Origin: Bacteroidaceae bacterium
GTDB lineage: Bacteria; Bacteroidota; Bacteroidia; Bacteroidales; Bacteroidaceae
Direction of reading: 5' to 3'
Length of the DNA: 64,000 nucleotides
Assembly: GCA_024398635.1 (NCBI GenBank)
Contig: JAKSIV010000006.1
Span: forward strand, 31,769-95,768
Shown here: positions 18,457-28,504 of the stretch, piece by piece
Layout of the letters: each line of letters begins with the position of its first letter
Position numbering within the stretch: the first letter of the stretch is position 1
Position numbers and translations under genes: made by a program
The notes under the pieces: model-generated
Database searches by the model: none
What the model was told of the DNA's origin: nothing
The model's input: only the letters and a program-made list of their open reading frames with translations

Positions 18457-19338
18457 ATGTATATAGACCAGTTTGCGGATTATCTCAGGTTGGAGAGGAA
18501 TTATTCCCCCAAAACCGTCGCCAGCTACCGCCGGGATCTTGTCCTTTTCCGGCAGTTTCTGACAGATACTGACGCAGGTCTGGATCTGCTGACAGCCGAT
18601 AGGGACACGGTGCGCCTTTGGGTTGTTGACATGATGGACAAGGGTGAAAAATCCACCACTGTCAACCGCAAGCTGAGCACGCTGCGTTCCTTCTACAAGT
18701 TCCTGCGTATGAAGGGCATCACGAGCCATTCGCCGGTCCAGGGTATAAAGGGTCCCAAGAATAAGAAACCTCTGCCGCAGTTTGTCAAGGAGTCCGATAT
18801 GGATCGTCTCCTGGATGAGATCGATTTGGGAGAGGGATTTATGGGAGTTCGGAACAAGACCGTGATAGCCGTCTTATATGAAACAGGAATGCGTATGGCC
18901 GAGCTGATAGGACTTGATGACAGGGATATCGATTTCGGCACCCGTACCATCAAGGTGACCGGTAAACGCGACAAACAGCGTTTCATTCCTTTCGGGAAAG
19001 AGCTGGATGAGCAGCTGCACCGGTATCTGGATGCACGCGCTGAGGCGTTCGGACAGATGGAAGGAGCATTCTTCCTGAGCCAGAAAGGGGAGCGCATCCC
19101 GCGGCATCAGGTCTATCTGTTGGTAAAGGATGCCTTGAGCCGGGTATCGGATGTCTCCAAGAAGAGTCCTCACGTGTTGCGTCACACCTTTGCCACCTCC
19201 ATGCTCAACCATGATGCCGAGCTCGGAGCCGTCAAAGAGTTGCTTGGCCATAACAGTCTGCAGACCACTGAGATCTATGTGCATACCACGTTCCAGGAAC
19301 TGAAGGAAATATATAAACAGGCTCATCCTAGGGCCTAA
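18457..19338 (+). CDS. xerC: Tyrosine recombinase XerC (chromosome dimer resolution)
   Basis: A 293-residue tyrosine recombinase. N-terminal SAM-like core-binding domain (YLRLERNYSPKTVASYRRDL), then the catalytic domain with Arg in TGMRMAELIGL, Lys in VTGKRDKQRFIPF, the HxxR box in HVLRHTFATSML, LLGHNSLQTTEIYVHT and the Tyr nucleophile in the same motif. Length and motif set fit chromosomal XerC/D rather than a phage or transposon integrase, and the position between rpsU and hpf is the usual Bacteroidales housekeeping locus. XerC versus XerD cannot be settled without alignment. Confidence 0.9.
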   Translation: MYIDQFADYLRLERNYSPKTVASYRRDLVLFRQFLTDTDAGLDLLTADRDTVRLWVVDMMDKGEKSTTVNRKLSTLRSFYKFLRMKGITSHSPVQGIKGPKNKKPLPQFVKESDMDRLLDEIDLGEGFMGVRNKTVIAVLYETGMRMAELIGLDDRDIDFGTRTIKVTGKRDKQRFIPFGKELDEQLHRYLDARAEAFGQMEGAFFLSQKGERIPRHQVYLLVKDALSRVSDVSKKSPHVLRHTFATSMLNHDAELGAVKELLGHNSLQTTEIYVHTTFQELKEIYKQAHPRA

Positions 19339-19350
19339 AACCAAAACACT

Positions 19351-19650
19351 ATGGAAACTAAGATTAAGGCGTTGCATTTTACTGCAACAGAACAGCTTCA
19401 GGCGTTCATTGAGAAGAAGTGTGCCAAACTGGAAAGAGTACACGAGTTGATTCAGAAAGTTGAGGTTACCCTGAAAGTAGTCAAGCCGGAGACAGCATTG
19501 AACAAGCAGGCAAGCATTGACGTTACGATTCCGAACGGAGAGTTTTTTGCCGAGAAAACCTGTGACACCTTTGAAGAGGCAGTTGACGGGTGCCTTGATG
19601 CATTGACAAGACAGCTCAAGAAAAACAAGGAAAAACTGCGTGAGAAGTAA
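19351..19650 (+). CDS. hpf: Short ribosome hibernation promoting factor (HPF/RaiA family)
   Basis: A 99-residue single-domain protein: KALHFTATEQLQAFIEKKCAKLER at the start, beta-strand KVEVTLKVVK, ASIDVTIPNGEFFAEKTCDTFEEAVDGCLDALTRQL. This is the RaiA/HPF fold that binds the decoding centre and stores 70S or 100S ribosomes in stationary phase. It lacks the C-terminal dimerisation domain of long HPF. It starts 12 bases after xerC ends and is probably co-transcribed with it. Confidence 0.9.
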   Translation: METKIKALHFTATEQLQAFIEKKCAKLERVHELIQKVEVTLKVVKPETALNKQASIDVTIPNGEFFAEKTCDTFEEAVDGCLDALTRQLKKNKEKLREK

Positions 19651-19665
19651 AAAACACGCCGAATA

Positions 19666-19698
19666 TTTTTGTTCGGAAGAAAAATTGAAATATCTTTG
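19666..19698 (+). promoter_or_regulatory. Promoter of the tRNA-tuf operon
   Basis: TTTTTG at 19666-19671 and TATCTTTG at 19691-19698, 19 bases apart, form a textbook Bacteroidota promoter. Transcription would start near 19704. Confidence 0.75.
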
Positions 19699-19699
19699 C

Positions 19700-19731
19700 A
19701 CCCGCTCTTCGCTCTAGGCCGAGGAGCGGGT
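19700..19731 (+). promoter_or_regulatory. Leader hairpin ahead of the tRNA cluster
   Basis: CCCGCTC and GAGCGGG pair around a short loop at the expected 5' end of the transcript, just before tRNA-Thr. It could protect the 5' end or guide tRNA processing; there is no long T-run, so termination is less likely. Confidence 0.4.
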
Positions 19732-19744
19732 TCTTTGAAACTAT

Positions 19745-19816
19745 GCCGCTATGGCTCAATGGTAGAGCAACGCACTTGTAATGCGTAGGTTGTTGGTTCG
19801 ATTCCGACTAGCGGCT
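19745..19816 (+). tRNA. tRNA-Thr (TGT)
   Basis: A complete cloverleaf: acceptor GCCGCTA/TAGCGGC, D arm, anticodon stem ACGCA/TGCGT with loop CTTGTAA (anticodon TGT, codon ACA), T stem GTTGG/CCGAC. CCA is not encoded. First of a cluster of four tRNAs ahead of tuf. Confidence 0.95.
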
Positions 19817-19842
19817 CTGAACGGCGTTGGACGCGACGCGAC

Positions 19843-19925
19843 GGGTGAATTCCAGAGTGGCCAAATGGGGCAGACTGTAAATCTGCTGTCTCTCGACTTC
19901 GGTGGTTCGAATCCATCTTCACCCA
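19843..19925 (+). tRNA. tRNA-Tyr (GTA)
   Basis: A class II tRNA with a long variable arm: acceptor GGGTGAA/TTCACCC, anticodon stem GCAGA/TCTGC with loop CTGTAAA (anticodon GTA). About 83 bases. CCA is not encoded. Confidence 0.95.
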
Positions 19926-20034
19926 CATGGCAGGCCTTGACGATGCCGGGCAACCGGTGCCTGCAGTGCATCCTTGAAACCACCTTTTTAATATAATAGG
20001 GAAGGTCAGGAGAGCAATCGTGACAAACAAAGTT

Positions 20035-20107
20035 GCGGGAATAGCTCAGTTGATAGAGCATTAGCCTTCCAAGCTGAGGGTCGCGGGTTTGAGTCCCGTT
20101 TCCCGCT
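20035..20107 (+). tRNA. tRNA-Gly (TCC)
   Basis: Acceptor GCGGGAA/TTCCCGC; anticodon loop CTTCCAA gives anticodon TCC; T arm GCGGG-TTTGAGT-CCCGT. About 109 bases separate it from tRNA-Tyr; no gene was seen in that gap. Confidence 0.95.
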
Positions 20108-20118
20108 CCTGTTTTGTC

Positions 20119-20191
<73 letters not shown>

Positions 20192-20286
20192 CAAGTTTAA
20201 AATGAGGATAGGAGGAGACCGCCCTGTGCGGGAGCCTTTTTGTAGTTGACATCAAGTTCATAATCAATAAAATAGCTTTTTAAACT

Positions 20287-21483
20287 ATGGCAAAAGAGAC
20301 ATTTGTGCGCACGAAACCGCACGTAAACATTGGTACTATCGGTCACGTTGACCACGGTAAGACTACCCTGACTGCTGCTATCACCAAGGTATTGGCTGAG
20401 AGAGTTTCAGGTAACACTGACAAGATCAAGTCATTTGATCAGATTGATAACGCCCCCGAGGAGAAGGAGCGTGGTATAACCATCAACACCGCTCACGTTG
20501 AGTACGAGACAGAGGCTCGTCACTATGCTCACGTTGACTGCCCGGGTCACGCTGACTATGTAAAGAACATGGTTACCGGTGCTGCCCAGATGGATGGTGC
20601 TATCGTTGTTGTAGCTGCTACTGATGGTCCGATGCCTCAGACTCGTGAGCACATCCTGCTCGCCCGTCAGGTGAACGTTCCTAAGCTGGTTGTATTCCTG
20701 AACAAGTGCGATTCTCCCGATGTTGACTCAGAGATGATTGACCTCGTTGAGATGGAGATGCGTGAGCTTCTCGACGCTTATGAGTTCGATGGTGACAATA
20801 CTCCTATCATCCGTGGTTCTGCACTTGGTGCCCTGAACGGCGTTAAGGAGTGGGAGGATAAGGTAATGGAGCTGATGGCTGCTGTTGACAGCTGGATTCC
20901 TCTGCCTCCGCGTGCTGTTGATCAGCCGTTCCTGATGCCTGTTGAGGACGTGTTCTCAATCACTGGCCGTGGTACAGTTGCTACCGGTCGTATTGAGACT
21001 GGTGTCGTTAAGGTTGGTGACAAGGTTGAGATCCTTGGTCTCGGTGAGGAGAAAGAGACAACCGTTACCGGTGTTGAGATGTTCCGTAAGCTGCTTGAGC
21101 AGGGTGAGGCTGGTGATAACGTAGGTCTGCTGCTCCGTGGTATTGAGAAGACTGAGATCAAGCGCGGTATGGTTCTTTGCCATCCGGGTCAGATCAAGCC
21201 TCACACCACTTTCAAGGCTTCTATCTATGTACTGACTCAGAAGGAGGGTGGTCGTCACACCTCATTCCGTAACAAGTATCGTCCTCAGTTCTACATCCGT
21301 ACAATGGACTGCACCGGTGAGATCACTCTCCCCGAGGGAACTGAGATGGTAATGCCTGGTGATAACGTTGAGATCACCGTTACACTGATCTATCCTGTTG
21401 CTATCAACGTTGGTCTGCGTTTCGCTATCCGTGAGGGCGGCCGTACCGTTGGTTCAGGTCAGATCACCGCAATCATCGACTGA
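20287..21483 (+). CDS. tuf: Elongation factor Tu
   Basis: A 398-residue GTPase that delivers aminoacyl-tRNA to the ribosome. All G motifs are present: [14 protein letters not shown] (P-loop), [14 protein letters not shown] (switch I), [12 protein letters not shown] (switch II), NKCD and the SAL segment; domains II and III follow ([32 protein letters not shown]). Codon use is strongly biased, as expected of one of the most abundant proteins. It is expressed from the tRNA cluster promoter and is followed by tRNA-Trp and secE. Confidence 0.98.
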   Translation: MAKETFVRTKPHVNIGTIGHVDHGKTTLTAAITKVLAERVSGNTDKIKSFDQIDNAPEEKERGITINTAHVEYETEARHYAHVDCPGHADYVKNMVTGAAQMDGAIVVVAATDGPMPQTREHILLARQVNVPKLVVFLNKCDSPDVDSEMIDLVEMEMRELLDAYEFDGDNTPIIRGSALGALNGVKEWEDKVMELMAAVDSWIPLPPRAVDQPFLMPVEDVFSITGRGTVATGRIETGVVKVGDKVEILGLGEEKETTVTGVEMFRKLLEQGEAGDNVGLLLRGIEKTEIKRGMVLCHPGQIKPHTTFKASIYVLTQKEGGRHTSFRNKYRPQFYIRTMDCTGEITLPEGTEMVMPGDNVEITVTLIYPVAINVGLRFAIREGGRTVGSGQITAIID

Positions 21484-21500
21484 TTGTAAACCAAATAAAT

Positions 21501-21524
21501 GTCAGCTCCCTTCGGGGTGCTGAC
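21501..21524 (+). terminator. Strong hairpin after tuf
   Basis: GTCAGCTCCC pairs with GGGTGCTGAC (one mismatch) around a CTTCGG tetraloop. No T-run follows, so it is more likely an mRNA 3' stabiliser or processing site separating tuf mRNA from tRNA-Trp than a true terminator. Confidence 0.5.
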
Positions 21525-21531
21525 ATTACCT

Positions 21532-21604
21532 ACGGGTGTAGCTCAGTTGGTAGAGCATCGGTCTCCAAAACCGAGTGTCGAGAGTTCGAGTCTTTCCGCC
21601 CGTG
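21532..21604 (+). tRNA. tRNA-Trp (CCA)
   Basis: Acceptor ACGGGTG/CGCCCGT (one G-T pair); anticodon stem TCGGT/ACCGA with loop CTCCAAA (anticodon CCA); discriminator G. Its place between tuf and secE is the usual one in Bacteroidales. Confidence 0.95.
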
Positions 21605-21624
21605 CAAGTAGAAAAAAAAGAACT

Positions 21625-21816
21625 ATGTTCAGGAATTTCATTAACAACTGTAAGGAATCTTACAACGAGCTTGTCCATAAGACAACATGGCCCACCAGCA
21701 AAGAACTGGCCAGCAGCGCAGTCATCGTTTTAGTTGCTTCCCTGATGATTGCCGTTGTTGTTTACCTCATGGATAAATGCTTCCAGGTGATAATGTCAAA
21801 TATTATCTACCCCTAA
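21625..21816 (+). CDS. secE: Preprotein translocase subunit SecE
   Basis: A 63-residue single-span SecE: amphipathic stretch NNCKESYNELVHKTTWPTSKELASS, then one transmembrane helix (AVIVLVASLMIAVVVYLMD). It clamps SecY in the inner membrane. The start at 21625 is used because the open frame further upstream runs through the tRNA-Trp gene. Ten bases separate it from nusG. Confidence 0.93.
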   Translation: MFRNFINNCKESYNELVHKTTWPTSKELASSAVIVLVASLMIAVVVYLMDKCFQVIMSNIIYP

Positions 21817-21826
21817 TCGTTGAGAA

Positions 21827-22369
21827 ATGGCAGAGTTGGAGAAGAAATGGTACGTCCTTAAGGCTATCAGCGGTAAGGAGCTCAAGGTAAAGGAATATCT
21901 TGAAGCCGATACCCGCAATAACAAGCTTGAGGATTTCATTGGCCAGGTGCTTATCCCTACCGAGAAGGTGGTTAAGGTCCAGAACGGCAAACGTGTCGTT
22001 AAGGAGCGCAGCTACCTGCCGGGTTATGTCCTCGTAGAGGCAGCCCTCGTGGGAGAGATCAAGCAGCGCCTCAGAAGCTGCCCTAACGTTTTGGGTTTTC
22101 TTGGTGGCATGGATAATCCTACGCCTCTCCGTCCCTCAGAAGTGAGCAGGATATTGGGTTCAGCGAATGAACTCGAAGAGACGCAAGAGGAGGTTCTTGT
22201 ACCGTTCACGGTAGGCGAAACCGTGAAGGTTACCTTCGGACCGTTTTCAGGCTTCAATGGTGTCATTGAAGAGGTTGATGACACAAAGAAGAAGCTCAAG
22301 GTCATGGTCAAGATCTTTGGTCGCAAGACCCCTATAGATCTTGGTTTTATGCAAGTGGAGAAGATGTAA
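21827..22369 (+). CDS. nusG: Transcription termination/antitermination factor NusG
   Basis: A 180-residue protein with the NGN domain (KKWYVLKAISGKELKVKEYLEAD, RSYLPGYVLVEA, NVLGFLGG) and a C-terminal KOW domain (FTVGETVKVTFGPFSGFNGVIEEVD). It travels with RNA polymerase and couples it to Rho or the ribosome. The window also carries a specialised NusG paralogue at 34700-35251. It is part of the secE-nusG-rplKAJL-rpoBC block. Confidence 0.96.
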   Translation: MAELEKKWYVLKAISGKELKVKEYLEADTRNNKLEDFIGQVLIPTEKVVKVQNGKRVVKERSYLPGYVLVEAALVGEIKQRLRSCPNVLGFLGGMDNPTPLRPSEVSRILGSANELEETQEEVLVPFTVGETVKVTFGPFSGFNGVIEEVDDTKKKLKVMVKIFGRKTPIDLGFMQVEKM

Positions 22370-22430
22370 GCCGCCTGTTACCAGGCTTACCTTTTCCGTA
22401 TAGTGTTCACATATAATTTTATTTTGGAAA

Positions 22431-22856
22431 ATGGCAAAAGAAGTTGCTGGATTAATCAAATTACAGATTAAAGGAGGCGCAGCAAACCCATCACCTCCCG
22501 TAGGACCGGCTCTCGGTTCAAAGGGCTTGAACATAATGGAGTTTTGCAAGCAGTTCAACGCCAGAACCCAGGACAAATCAGGAAAGACTCTGCCGGTGAT
22601 CATCACTTACTACAGTGATAAATCATTCGACTTTGTCATAAAGACTCCTCCTGTAGCCATCCAGTTGCTTGAGGCATCACGCGCTAAGGGCGGTTCACCC
22701 GAACCTAACCGTAAGAAAGTTGCTTCAGTAACAAAGGCTCAGGTAGAAGCGATTGCACAGGACAAGATGCCCGACCTGAATTGCTTCACTCTGGAATCAG
22801 CTATCTCAATGGTAGCCGGTACCGCAAGAAGCATGGGAATAACAGTTAAGGACTAA
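22431..22856 (+). CDS. rplK: 50S ribosomal protein L11
   Basis: 141 residues, standard length. Conserved start [25 protein letters not shown], the [15 protein letters not shown] loop and the RNA-binding C-terminal domain ending in [10 protein letters not shown]11 forms the stalk base where elongation factors and thiostrepton bind. A 61-base gap follows nusG. Confidence 0.98.
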   Translation: MAKEVAGLIKLQIKGGAANPSPPVGPALGSKGLNIMEFCKQFNARTQDKSGKTLPVIITYYSDKSFDFVIKTPPVAIQLLEASRAKGGSPEPNRKKVASVTKAQVEAIAQDKMPDLNCFTLESAISMVAGTARSMGITVKD

Positions 22857-22884
22857 AACCTGGCATTCAAAAAAGTTTTAAGAA

Positions 22885-23580
22885 ATGGGTAAACTGACTA
22901 AAAACCAAAAGAGTGTCGCTTCTAAGATAGAAGCCGGCAAGGCATATACCCTCAAGGAGGCATCTCAGCTGGTCAAGGATATCACCACCACTAAGTTTGA
23001 CGCATCTGTTGATATCGACGTTCGTCTTGGTGTTGATCCCCGTAAGGCCAACCAGATGGTCCGTGGCGTTGTATCTCTTCCTAACGGTACAGGTAAGGTC
23101 ACCAGAGTTCTTGCTCTCTGCACTCCCGATCAGGAGGCAGCTGCAAAGGAGGCTGGTGCTGACTATGTAGGTTTTGAGGAGTACATCGAGAAGATCAAGG
23201 GTGGTTGGACTGACATCGACGTCATCATCACCCAGCCTGCCCTTATGGGTAAGCTCGGTCCTCTTGGTCGTGTTCTGGGTCCCCGTGGACTCATGCCTAA
23301 CCCCAAGAGCGGTACAGTAACAATGGATGTTGCCAAAGCTGTCAAGGAGGTCAAGCAAGGTAAGATTGACTTCAAGGTTGACAAGAGCGGTATCGTCCAC
23401 ACTTCAATCGGTAAGGTATCTTTCACTGCCGATGCTATCAGAGAGAACGCAAAAGAGTTCATTGATACTATCATCAAACTGAAACCTTCTGCAGCTAAGG
23501 GTACTTATATCAAGAGCCTTTATCTTTCAAGTACTATGAGCAAGGGTATCAAGATTGATACCAAGTCATTTGACGATTAA
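22885..23580 (+). CDS. rplA: 50S ribosomal protein L1
   Basis: 231 residues, standard length, with [25 protein letters not shown], the [18 protein letters not shown] signature and the C-terminal [18 protein letters not shown]1 forms the mobile stalk at the E site. In other bacteria it represses its own operon by binding an mRNA mimic of its rRNA site; such a mimic was not identified here. The gap to rplK is 28 bases. Confidence 0.98.
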   Translation: MGKLTKNQKSVASKIEAGKAYTLKEASQLVKDITTTKFDASVDIDVRLGVDPRKANQMVRGVVSLPNGTGKVTRVLALCTPDQEAAAKEAGADYVGFEEYIEKIKGGWTDIDVIITQPALMGKLGPLGRVLGPRGLMPNPKSGTVTMDVAKAVKEVKQGKIDFKVDKSGIVHTSIGKVSFTADAIRENAKEFIDTIIKLKPSAAKGTYIKSLYLSSTMSKGIKIDTKSFDD

Positions 23581-23592
23581 TAACTGACGATC

Positions 23593-24117
23593 ATGAAGAA
23601 AGAAGATAAAGCACTTGTAATTGAGTCTCTGAAGCAGACAATTCAGAACTACTCATCTTTCTACCTGGTTGATGTAACCGGTCTTGATTCGACCACTACA
23701 AGCAACCTTCGCAGAAAGTGCTTCAAGAGTGAGGTTAAGATGGTCGTTGTCAAGAACACTCTTCTTCAGAAGGCACTGGATCAGCTGGATGCAGACTACA
23801 CTCCGCTGTATGACTCTCTCAAGGGTACTACAGCTCTGATGCTGTCAAACGCAGCCAACGCTCCCGCCAAGCTTCTGAAGGACGTTACTGACAAGAAAAC
23901 CGGTATCCCGGGCCTCAAGGCTGCTTACGCAGAGGAAAGCTTCTACATTGGAGCCAACCAGCTGGAGGCACTGGTCAACATCAAGAGCAAGAAGGAGCTC
24001 ATCGCCGACGTCATTGCATTGCTGCAGTCACCGGCCAAGAACGTCATTTCTGCTCTGCAGTCTGGTGCAAACACCATCCACGGAGTCCTCAAGACTCTTG
24101 GAGAAAGAGAGAACTAA
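23593..24117 (+). CDS. rplJ: 50S ribosomal protein L10
   Basis: 174 residues: KALVIESLKQTIQNYSSFYLVDVTGL, LRRKCFKSEVKMVVVKNTLLQKAL, and a C-terminal helix that docks L7/L12 dimers (SPAKNVISALQSGANTIHGVLKTL). It binds 23S rRNA with L11 to form the factor-binding stalk. It starts 12 bases after rplA and is followed by rplL. Confidence 0.97.
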   Translation: MKKEDKALVIESLKQTIQNYSSFYLVDVTGLDSTTTSNLRRKCFKSEVKMVVVKNTLLQKALDQLDADYTPLYDSLKGTTALMLSNAANAPAKLLKDVTDKKTGIPGLKAAYAEESFYIGANQLEALVNIKSKKELIADVIALLQSPAKNVISALQSGANTIHGVLKTLGEREN

Positions 24118-24159
24118 TTATTCAAAACAAAGTAACAAACCTATTAAAATTATACAACA

Positions 24160-24540
24160 ATGGCTGATTTGAAAGCATTAGCAGAAGAACTGGTTAACCT
24201 TACCGTTAAGGAGGTCAACGAACTCGCAACCATCCTGAAGGATGAATATGGAATTGAACCCGCTGCCGCAGCTGTAGCTGTAGCCGCTGCTGGTCCTGCC
24301 GCTGCTGGCGCTGAGGCTGCAGAGGAGAAGTCATCATTCGACGTAGTCCTGAAGGGCTTCGGCGCAAACAAGCTTGCTGTCGTTAAGGCAGTCAAGGAGG
24401 CTTGCGGTCTGGGTCTGAAGGAGGCTAAGGATCTTGTTGACGCTGCTCCTTCAGTAGTTAAGGAAGGTCTCGCCAAGAACGAAGCCGAGTCAATGAAGAA
24501 GACTCTGGAAGAGGCTGGCGCAGAAGTAGAACTTAAGTAA
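24160..24540 (+). CDS. rplL: 50S ribosomal protein L7/L12
   Basis: 126 residues: dimerisation domain ([28 protein letters not shown]), an Ala-rich hinge ([20 protein letters not shown]) and the globular C-terminal domain ([31 protein letters not shown]). It is the multi-copy stalk protein that recruits elongation factors. Strong hairpins follow it before rpoB. Confidence 0.98.
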   Translation: MADLKALAEELVNLTVKEVNELATILKDEYGIEPAAAAVAVAAAGPAAAGAEAAEEKSSFDVVLKGFGANKLAVVKAVKEACGLGLKEAKDLVDAAPSVVKEGLAKNEAESMKKTLEEAGAEVELK

Positions 24541-24551
24541 CTTCTTTAGAG

Positions 24552-24630
24552 ACCTGCCATATTGCAGGTAAAACGGTTAAGTAACCCCGATGACAGCCAA
24601 TTTGGGCTGTCTAGGGTGCTTAACCTTTTT
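24552..24630 (+). promoter_or_regulatory. rplL-rpoB intergenic hairpins (attenuator or processing site)
   Basis: A 6-bp hairpin (ACCTGC/GCAGGT, 24552-24569) is followed by a long stem at 24575-24625: GGTTAAG/CTTAACC, then ACCC/GGGT, then GACAGCC/GGCTGTC, loop AATTTG, and TTTTT at 24626-24630. This is terminator-shaped and sits exactly where E. coli has its partial attenuator and RNase III site, so it probably reduces rpoBC transcription relative to ribosomal proteins. Confidence 0.75.
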
Positions 24631-24669
24631 GTGCGTTAAAGAATCAAGTTCCCTAATAACCTCCCCTAT

Positions 24670-27600
24670 ATGTCTTCAAACACTGATAATCAGAGAATTA
24701 ATTTCGCTTCCGTAAGGAACCCGATGCCGTGTCCTGATTTCCTTGAGGTTCAGCTCAAATCATTCAAGGATTTCCTCCAGTTGGACACACCACCTGAAAA
24801 GCGCAAGAACGAAGGACTCTACAAAGTATTCTCAGAGAACTTCCCTATAGCCGATACCCGGAACAATTTCGTCCTGGAATTCCTGGACTATTATATCGAC
24901 CCGCCCCGCTACACCATTGAGGAGTGTCTGGAGCATGGTCTTACCTATAGCGTACCTTTGAAGGCCAAGCTGAAACTGTATTGCACCGATCCCGATCATG
25001 AGGATTTCGATACTGTTATTCAGGATGTATTCCTTGGCCCGATCCCGTACATGACAGCACAGGGTACATTCGTAATCAACGGCGCCGAGCGTGTAGTTGT
25101 TTCACAGCTTCACCGTTCACCCGGTGTGTTCTTCGGACAGAGCGTACACTCTAACGGAACACAGCTCTATTCGGCCCGTATCATCCCGTTCAAGGGTTCA
25201 TGGATCGAGTTTGCAACTGACATCAACAACGTGATGTACGCTTACATCGACCGTAAGAAGAAACTCCCTGTAACAACACTGCTCCGTGCCATCGGCTTTG
25301 AGACCGATAAGGACATTGTGGATATATTTGATCTGGCCGAGGAGGTCAAGGTCAACAAGACCAACCTTAAGAAGTGCATAGGACGCAAGCTTGCAGCACG
25401 CGTTCTGAGAACCCGTATCGAGGACTTCGTAGATTCCGATACCGGTGAGGTCGTTTCAATTGACCGTCATGAGGTTGTAGTTGATCGTGAGGCAGAACTG
25501 AACGAGGAGAACATCAACGATATCCTTGAGTCAGGTTTAGAGACAATCCTGCTTCACAAGGAGACCGAGGGTCAGTCAGACTACTCAATCATATTCAATA
25601 CTTTACAGAAGGATCCGTGCAACTCGGAGAAGGAGGCTGTCCTCTATATCTACCGTCAGTTGCGTAACGCAGATCCTGCTGATGATTCAAGTGCACGCGA
25701 GGTAATCAACAACCTGTTCTTCTCAGAGAAGCGTTATGATCTGGGTGAGGTAGGCCGTTACCGCGTAAACAAGAAGCTGGGTCTTACCACCGACATGAGC
25801 ATCGGTGTCCTGACCAAGGAGGATATCATTGAGATCATCAAGTATCTGATTGAACTTGTTAACTCACACGCCGTGGTTGATGATATCGACCACCTGTCAA
25901 ACCGTCGTGTACGTACCGTTGGTGAGCAGCTCTCCAACCAGTTCGCCATAGGTCTGGCCCGTATGGCCCGTACCATCCGCGAGCGCATGAACGTACGTGA
26001 TAATGAGGTGTTCACTCCGACAGACCTCATCAATGCCAAGACAGTATCGGCTGTGATCAACTCGTTCTTTGGTACCAACGCACTGTCACAGTTCATGGAC
26101 CAGACCAATCCTCTGGCCGAGATCACTCACAAGCGCCGTATGTCCGCCCTTGGACCTGGCGGTCTGTCACGTGAGCGCGCCGGATTCGAGGTCCGTGACG
26201 TACACTATACACACTATGGCCGTCTCTGCCCTATCGAGACTCCTGAAGGACCTAACATCGGTCTTATCTCATCTCTCTGTATCTACGCCAAGATCAATGA
26301 CCTGGGATTCATCGAGACTCCGTACCGTAAGGTTAAGGACTGCCATGTAAACCTGAACAATGATGAAGTTCAGTACCTCACTGCCGAGGAAGAGGAGGGT
26401 GTAATCATAGGTCAGGGTAACGCTCCTTACGACGAGAACGGTAAGTTTATCCGTAACCGCGTAAAGGCACGCTGTGACGCTGATTTCCCTGTCGTTCCGC
26501 CCGAGGAGGTTGAGCTTATGGACGTATCGCCCCAGCAGATCGCTTCAATCGCTGCTGCCCTGATTCCGTTCCTGGAGCACGATGATGCCAACCGTGCTTT
26601 GATGGGATCTAACATGATGCGCCAGGCCGTTCCTCTGATGCGTACCGAGGCTCCTATCGTAGGTACCGGTATCGAGAAGCAGCTGGCCGAGGATTCACGT
26701 ACACAGATTACCGCCGAGGGTGACGGTGTCGTTACATATGTTGACGCCGCTTATATCCGCATCCTGTATGATCGCACCGAGGACGAGGAGTTTGTAAGCT
26801 TTGAGCCCGCCGAGAAGGAGTACAAGCTGCCCAAGTTCCGTCGTACCAACCAGAACATGACCATTGACCTGCGTCCTATCTGCGAGGTCGGTCAGCGTGT
26901 AAAGGCCGGTGACATCCTTACCGAAGGTTATTCAACCCAGAACGGTGAGTTGGCACTCGGTAAGAACCTGCTGGTTGCCTACATGCCTTGGAAGGGTTAC
27001 AACTACGAGGATGCCATCGTGCTTAACGAGCGCGTGGTCCGTGAAGACATACTTACTTCTGTACATGTTGAGGAGTTCATCCTTGAAGTGCGCGAGACAA
27101 AGCGCGGTATGGAGGAACTCACCAATGATATACCTAACGTGAGCGATGACGCCACCAAGGATCTGGATGAGAACGGTATCGTTCGTATCGGTGCTTACAT
27201 CCAGCCGGGTGACATCCTGATAGGTAAGATCACTCCTAAGGGTGAGTCTGATCCTTCACCTGAAGAGAAGCTGCTTCGTGCCATCTTCGGTGACAAGGCC
27301 GGTGACGTTAAGGACGCTTCACTCAAGGCTTCTCCTTCACTCAAGGGTGTTGTCATTGACAAGAAGCTCTTTGCACGTGCCATCAAGACCCGCAGTTCAC
27401 GCCAGGCCGATAAGGCCCGTCTGCCGATGATTGACGTTGAGTTTGAGGATAAGGTGAACGAGCTCAAGGGTATTCTTGTAAAGAAGCTGGTTACCCTTAC
27501 TACAAATAAGGTATCACAGGGTGTATTTGACCTGCTGGGTACTGAGGTTATCGCCAAGGGACAGCGTTTCTCAAAGCAGATACTCGAGGCTGTTGACTAC

Positions 27601-28482
27601 TCATCGGTTCAGTCAGACAACTGGACATCCGATGCTCACACCAACGAGCTCATCTCAAAACTGATTGTAAACTTCCTGCGCAAGTACAAGGAGTACGATG
27701 CAGAGAACAAGCGTAAGAAATTTGCTCTTACCATTGGTGATGAGCTGCCTTCAGGCATCATCCAGATGGCTAAGGTTTACGTTGCCAAGAAGCGTAAGAT
27801 CGGTGTAGGTGACAAGATGGCCGGTCGTCACGGTAACAAGGGTATCGTGTCACGCGTGGTCAAGCAGGAGGATATGCCGTTCCTGGCCGATGGTACTCCC
27901 GTCGATATCGTCCTCAACCCGCTGGGCGTGCCTTCACGTATGAACATCGGTCAGATATTCGAGACCGTTCTTGGTCACGCCGGCCGTGAGCTGGGTGTCA
28001 AGTTCGCTACCCCGATATTTGACGGAGCTACTATAGATGATCTTAATGAATGGACTGATAAGGCCGGTCTGCCGCGTTACGGTAAGACTCAGCTTTATGA
28101 CGGTGGCACAGGTGAGCCGTTTGACCAGTGCGCAACAGTAGGTGTTACCTATATGCTTAAGCTGGGTCACATGGTTGAAGACAAGATGCACGCCCGTTCA
28201 ATCGGTCCGTACTCTCTTATCACTCAGCAGCCGCTTGGCGGTAAGGCCCAGTTCGGTGGTCAGCGTTTCGGTGAGATGGAGGTTTGGGCTCTTGAGGCAT
28301 TCGGTGCAAGCCACGTGCTGCAGGAGATCCTGACTATCAAGTCTGATGACGTTACCGGCCGTTCAAAGGCTTATGAGGCTATTGTGAAAGGTGATCCGAT
28401 GCCGACACCCGGCATCCCCGAATCTCTCAACGTGCTGTTGCATGAGTTGCGTGGTTTGGGTCTTAGCATCAATCTTGAGTAA
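24670..28482 (+). CDS. rpoB: RNA polymerase subunit beta
   Basis: 1270 residues, full length. Motifs: the [26 protein letters not shown] lobe, the rifampicin-pocket region [27 protein letters not shown] followed by [34 protein letters not shown], the [17 protein letters not shown] region near the active site, and the C-terminal [18 protein letters not shown]. The common rifampicin-contact residues (Asp, His and Ser of the cluster) are wild-type in form. A 22-base gap leads to rpoC. Confidence 0.99.
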   Translation: MSSNTDNQRINFASVRNPMPCPDFLEVQLKSFKDFLQLDTPPEKRKNEGLYKVFSENFPIADTRNNFVLEFLDYYIDPPRYTIEECLEHGLTYSVPLKAKLKLYCTDPDHEDFDTVIQDVFLGPIPYMTAQGTFVINGAERVVVSQLHRSPGVFFGQSVHSNGTQLYSARIIPFKGSWIEFATDINNVMYAYIDRKKKLPVTTLLRAIGFETDKDIVDIFDLAEEVKVNKTNLKKCIGRKLAARVLRTRIEDFVDSDTGEVVSIDRHEVVVDREAELNEENINDILESGLETILLHKETEGQSDYSIIFNTLQKDPCNSEKEAVLYIYRQLRNADPADDSSAREVINNLFFSEKRYDLGEVGRYRVNKKLGLTTDMSIGVLTKEDIIEIIKYLIELVNSHAVVDDIDHLSNRRVRTVGEQLSNQFAIGLARMARTIRERMNVRDNEVFTPTDLINAKTVSAVINSFFGTNALSQFMDQTNPLAEITHKRRMSALGPGGLSRERAGFEVRDVHYTHYGRLCPIETPEGPNIGLISSLCIYAKINDLGFIETPYRKVKDCHVNLNNDEVQYLTAEEEEGVIIGQGNAPYDENGKFIRNRVKARCDADFPVVPPEEVELMDVSPQQIASIAAALIPFLEHDDANRALMGSNMMRQAVPLMRTEAPIVGTGIEKQLAEDSRTQITAEGDGVVTYVDAAYIRILYDRTEDEEFVSFEPAEKEYKLPKFRRTNQNMTIDLRPICEVGQRVKAGDILTEGYSTQNGELALGKNLLVAYMPWKGYNYEDAIVLNERVVREDILTSVHVEEFILEVRETKRGMEELTNDIPNVSDDATKDLDENGIVRIGAYIQPGDILIGKITPKGESDPSPEEKLLRAIFGDKAGDVKDASLKASPSLKGVVIDKKLFARAIKTRSSRQADKARLPMIDVEFEDKVNELKGILVKKLVTLTTNKVSQGVFDLLGTEVIAKGQRFSKQILEAVDYSSVQSDNWTSDAHTNELISKLIVNFLRKYKEYDAENKRKKFALTIGDELPSGIIQMAKVYVAKKRKIGVGDKMAGRHGNKGIVSRVVKQEDMPFLADGTPVDIVLNPLGVPSRMNIGQIFETVLGHAGRELGVKFATPIFDGATIDDLNEWTDKAGLPRYGKTQLYDGGTGEPFDQCATVGVTYMLKLGHMVEDKMHARSIGPYSLITQQPLGGKAQFGGQRFGEMEVWALEAFGASHVLQEILTIKSDDVTGRSKAYEAIVKGDPMPTPGIPESLNVLLHELRGLGLSINLE

Positions 28483-28504
28483 TCATCATTAAAAGTAAGA
28501 AGCT

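Noticed and set aside
18874..19701. 275-codon minus-strand frame across xerC-hpf
   Set aside because: It runs antisense to two conserved genes and the tRNA operon promoter, and has no family resemblance.
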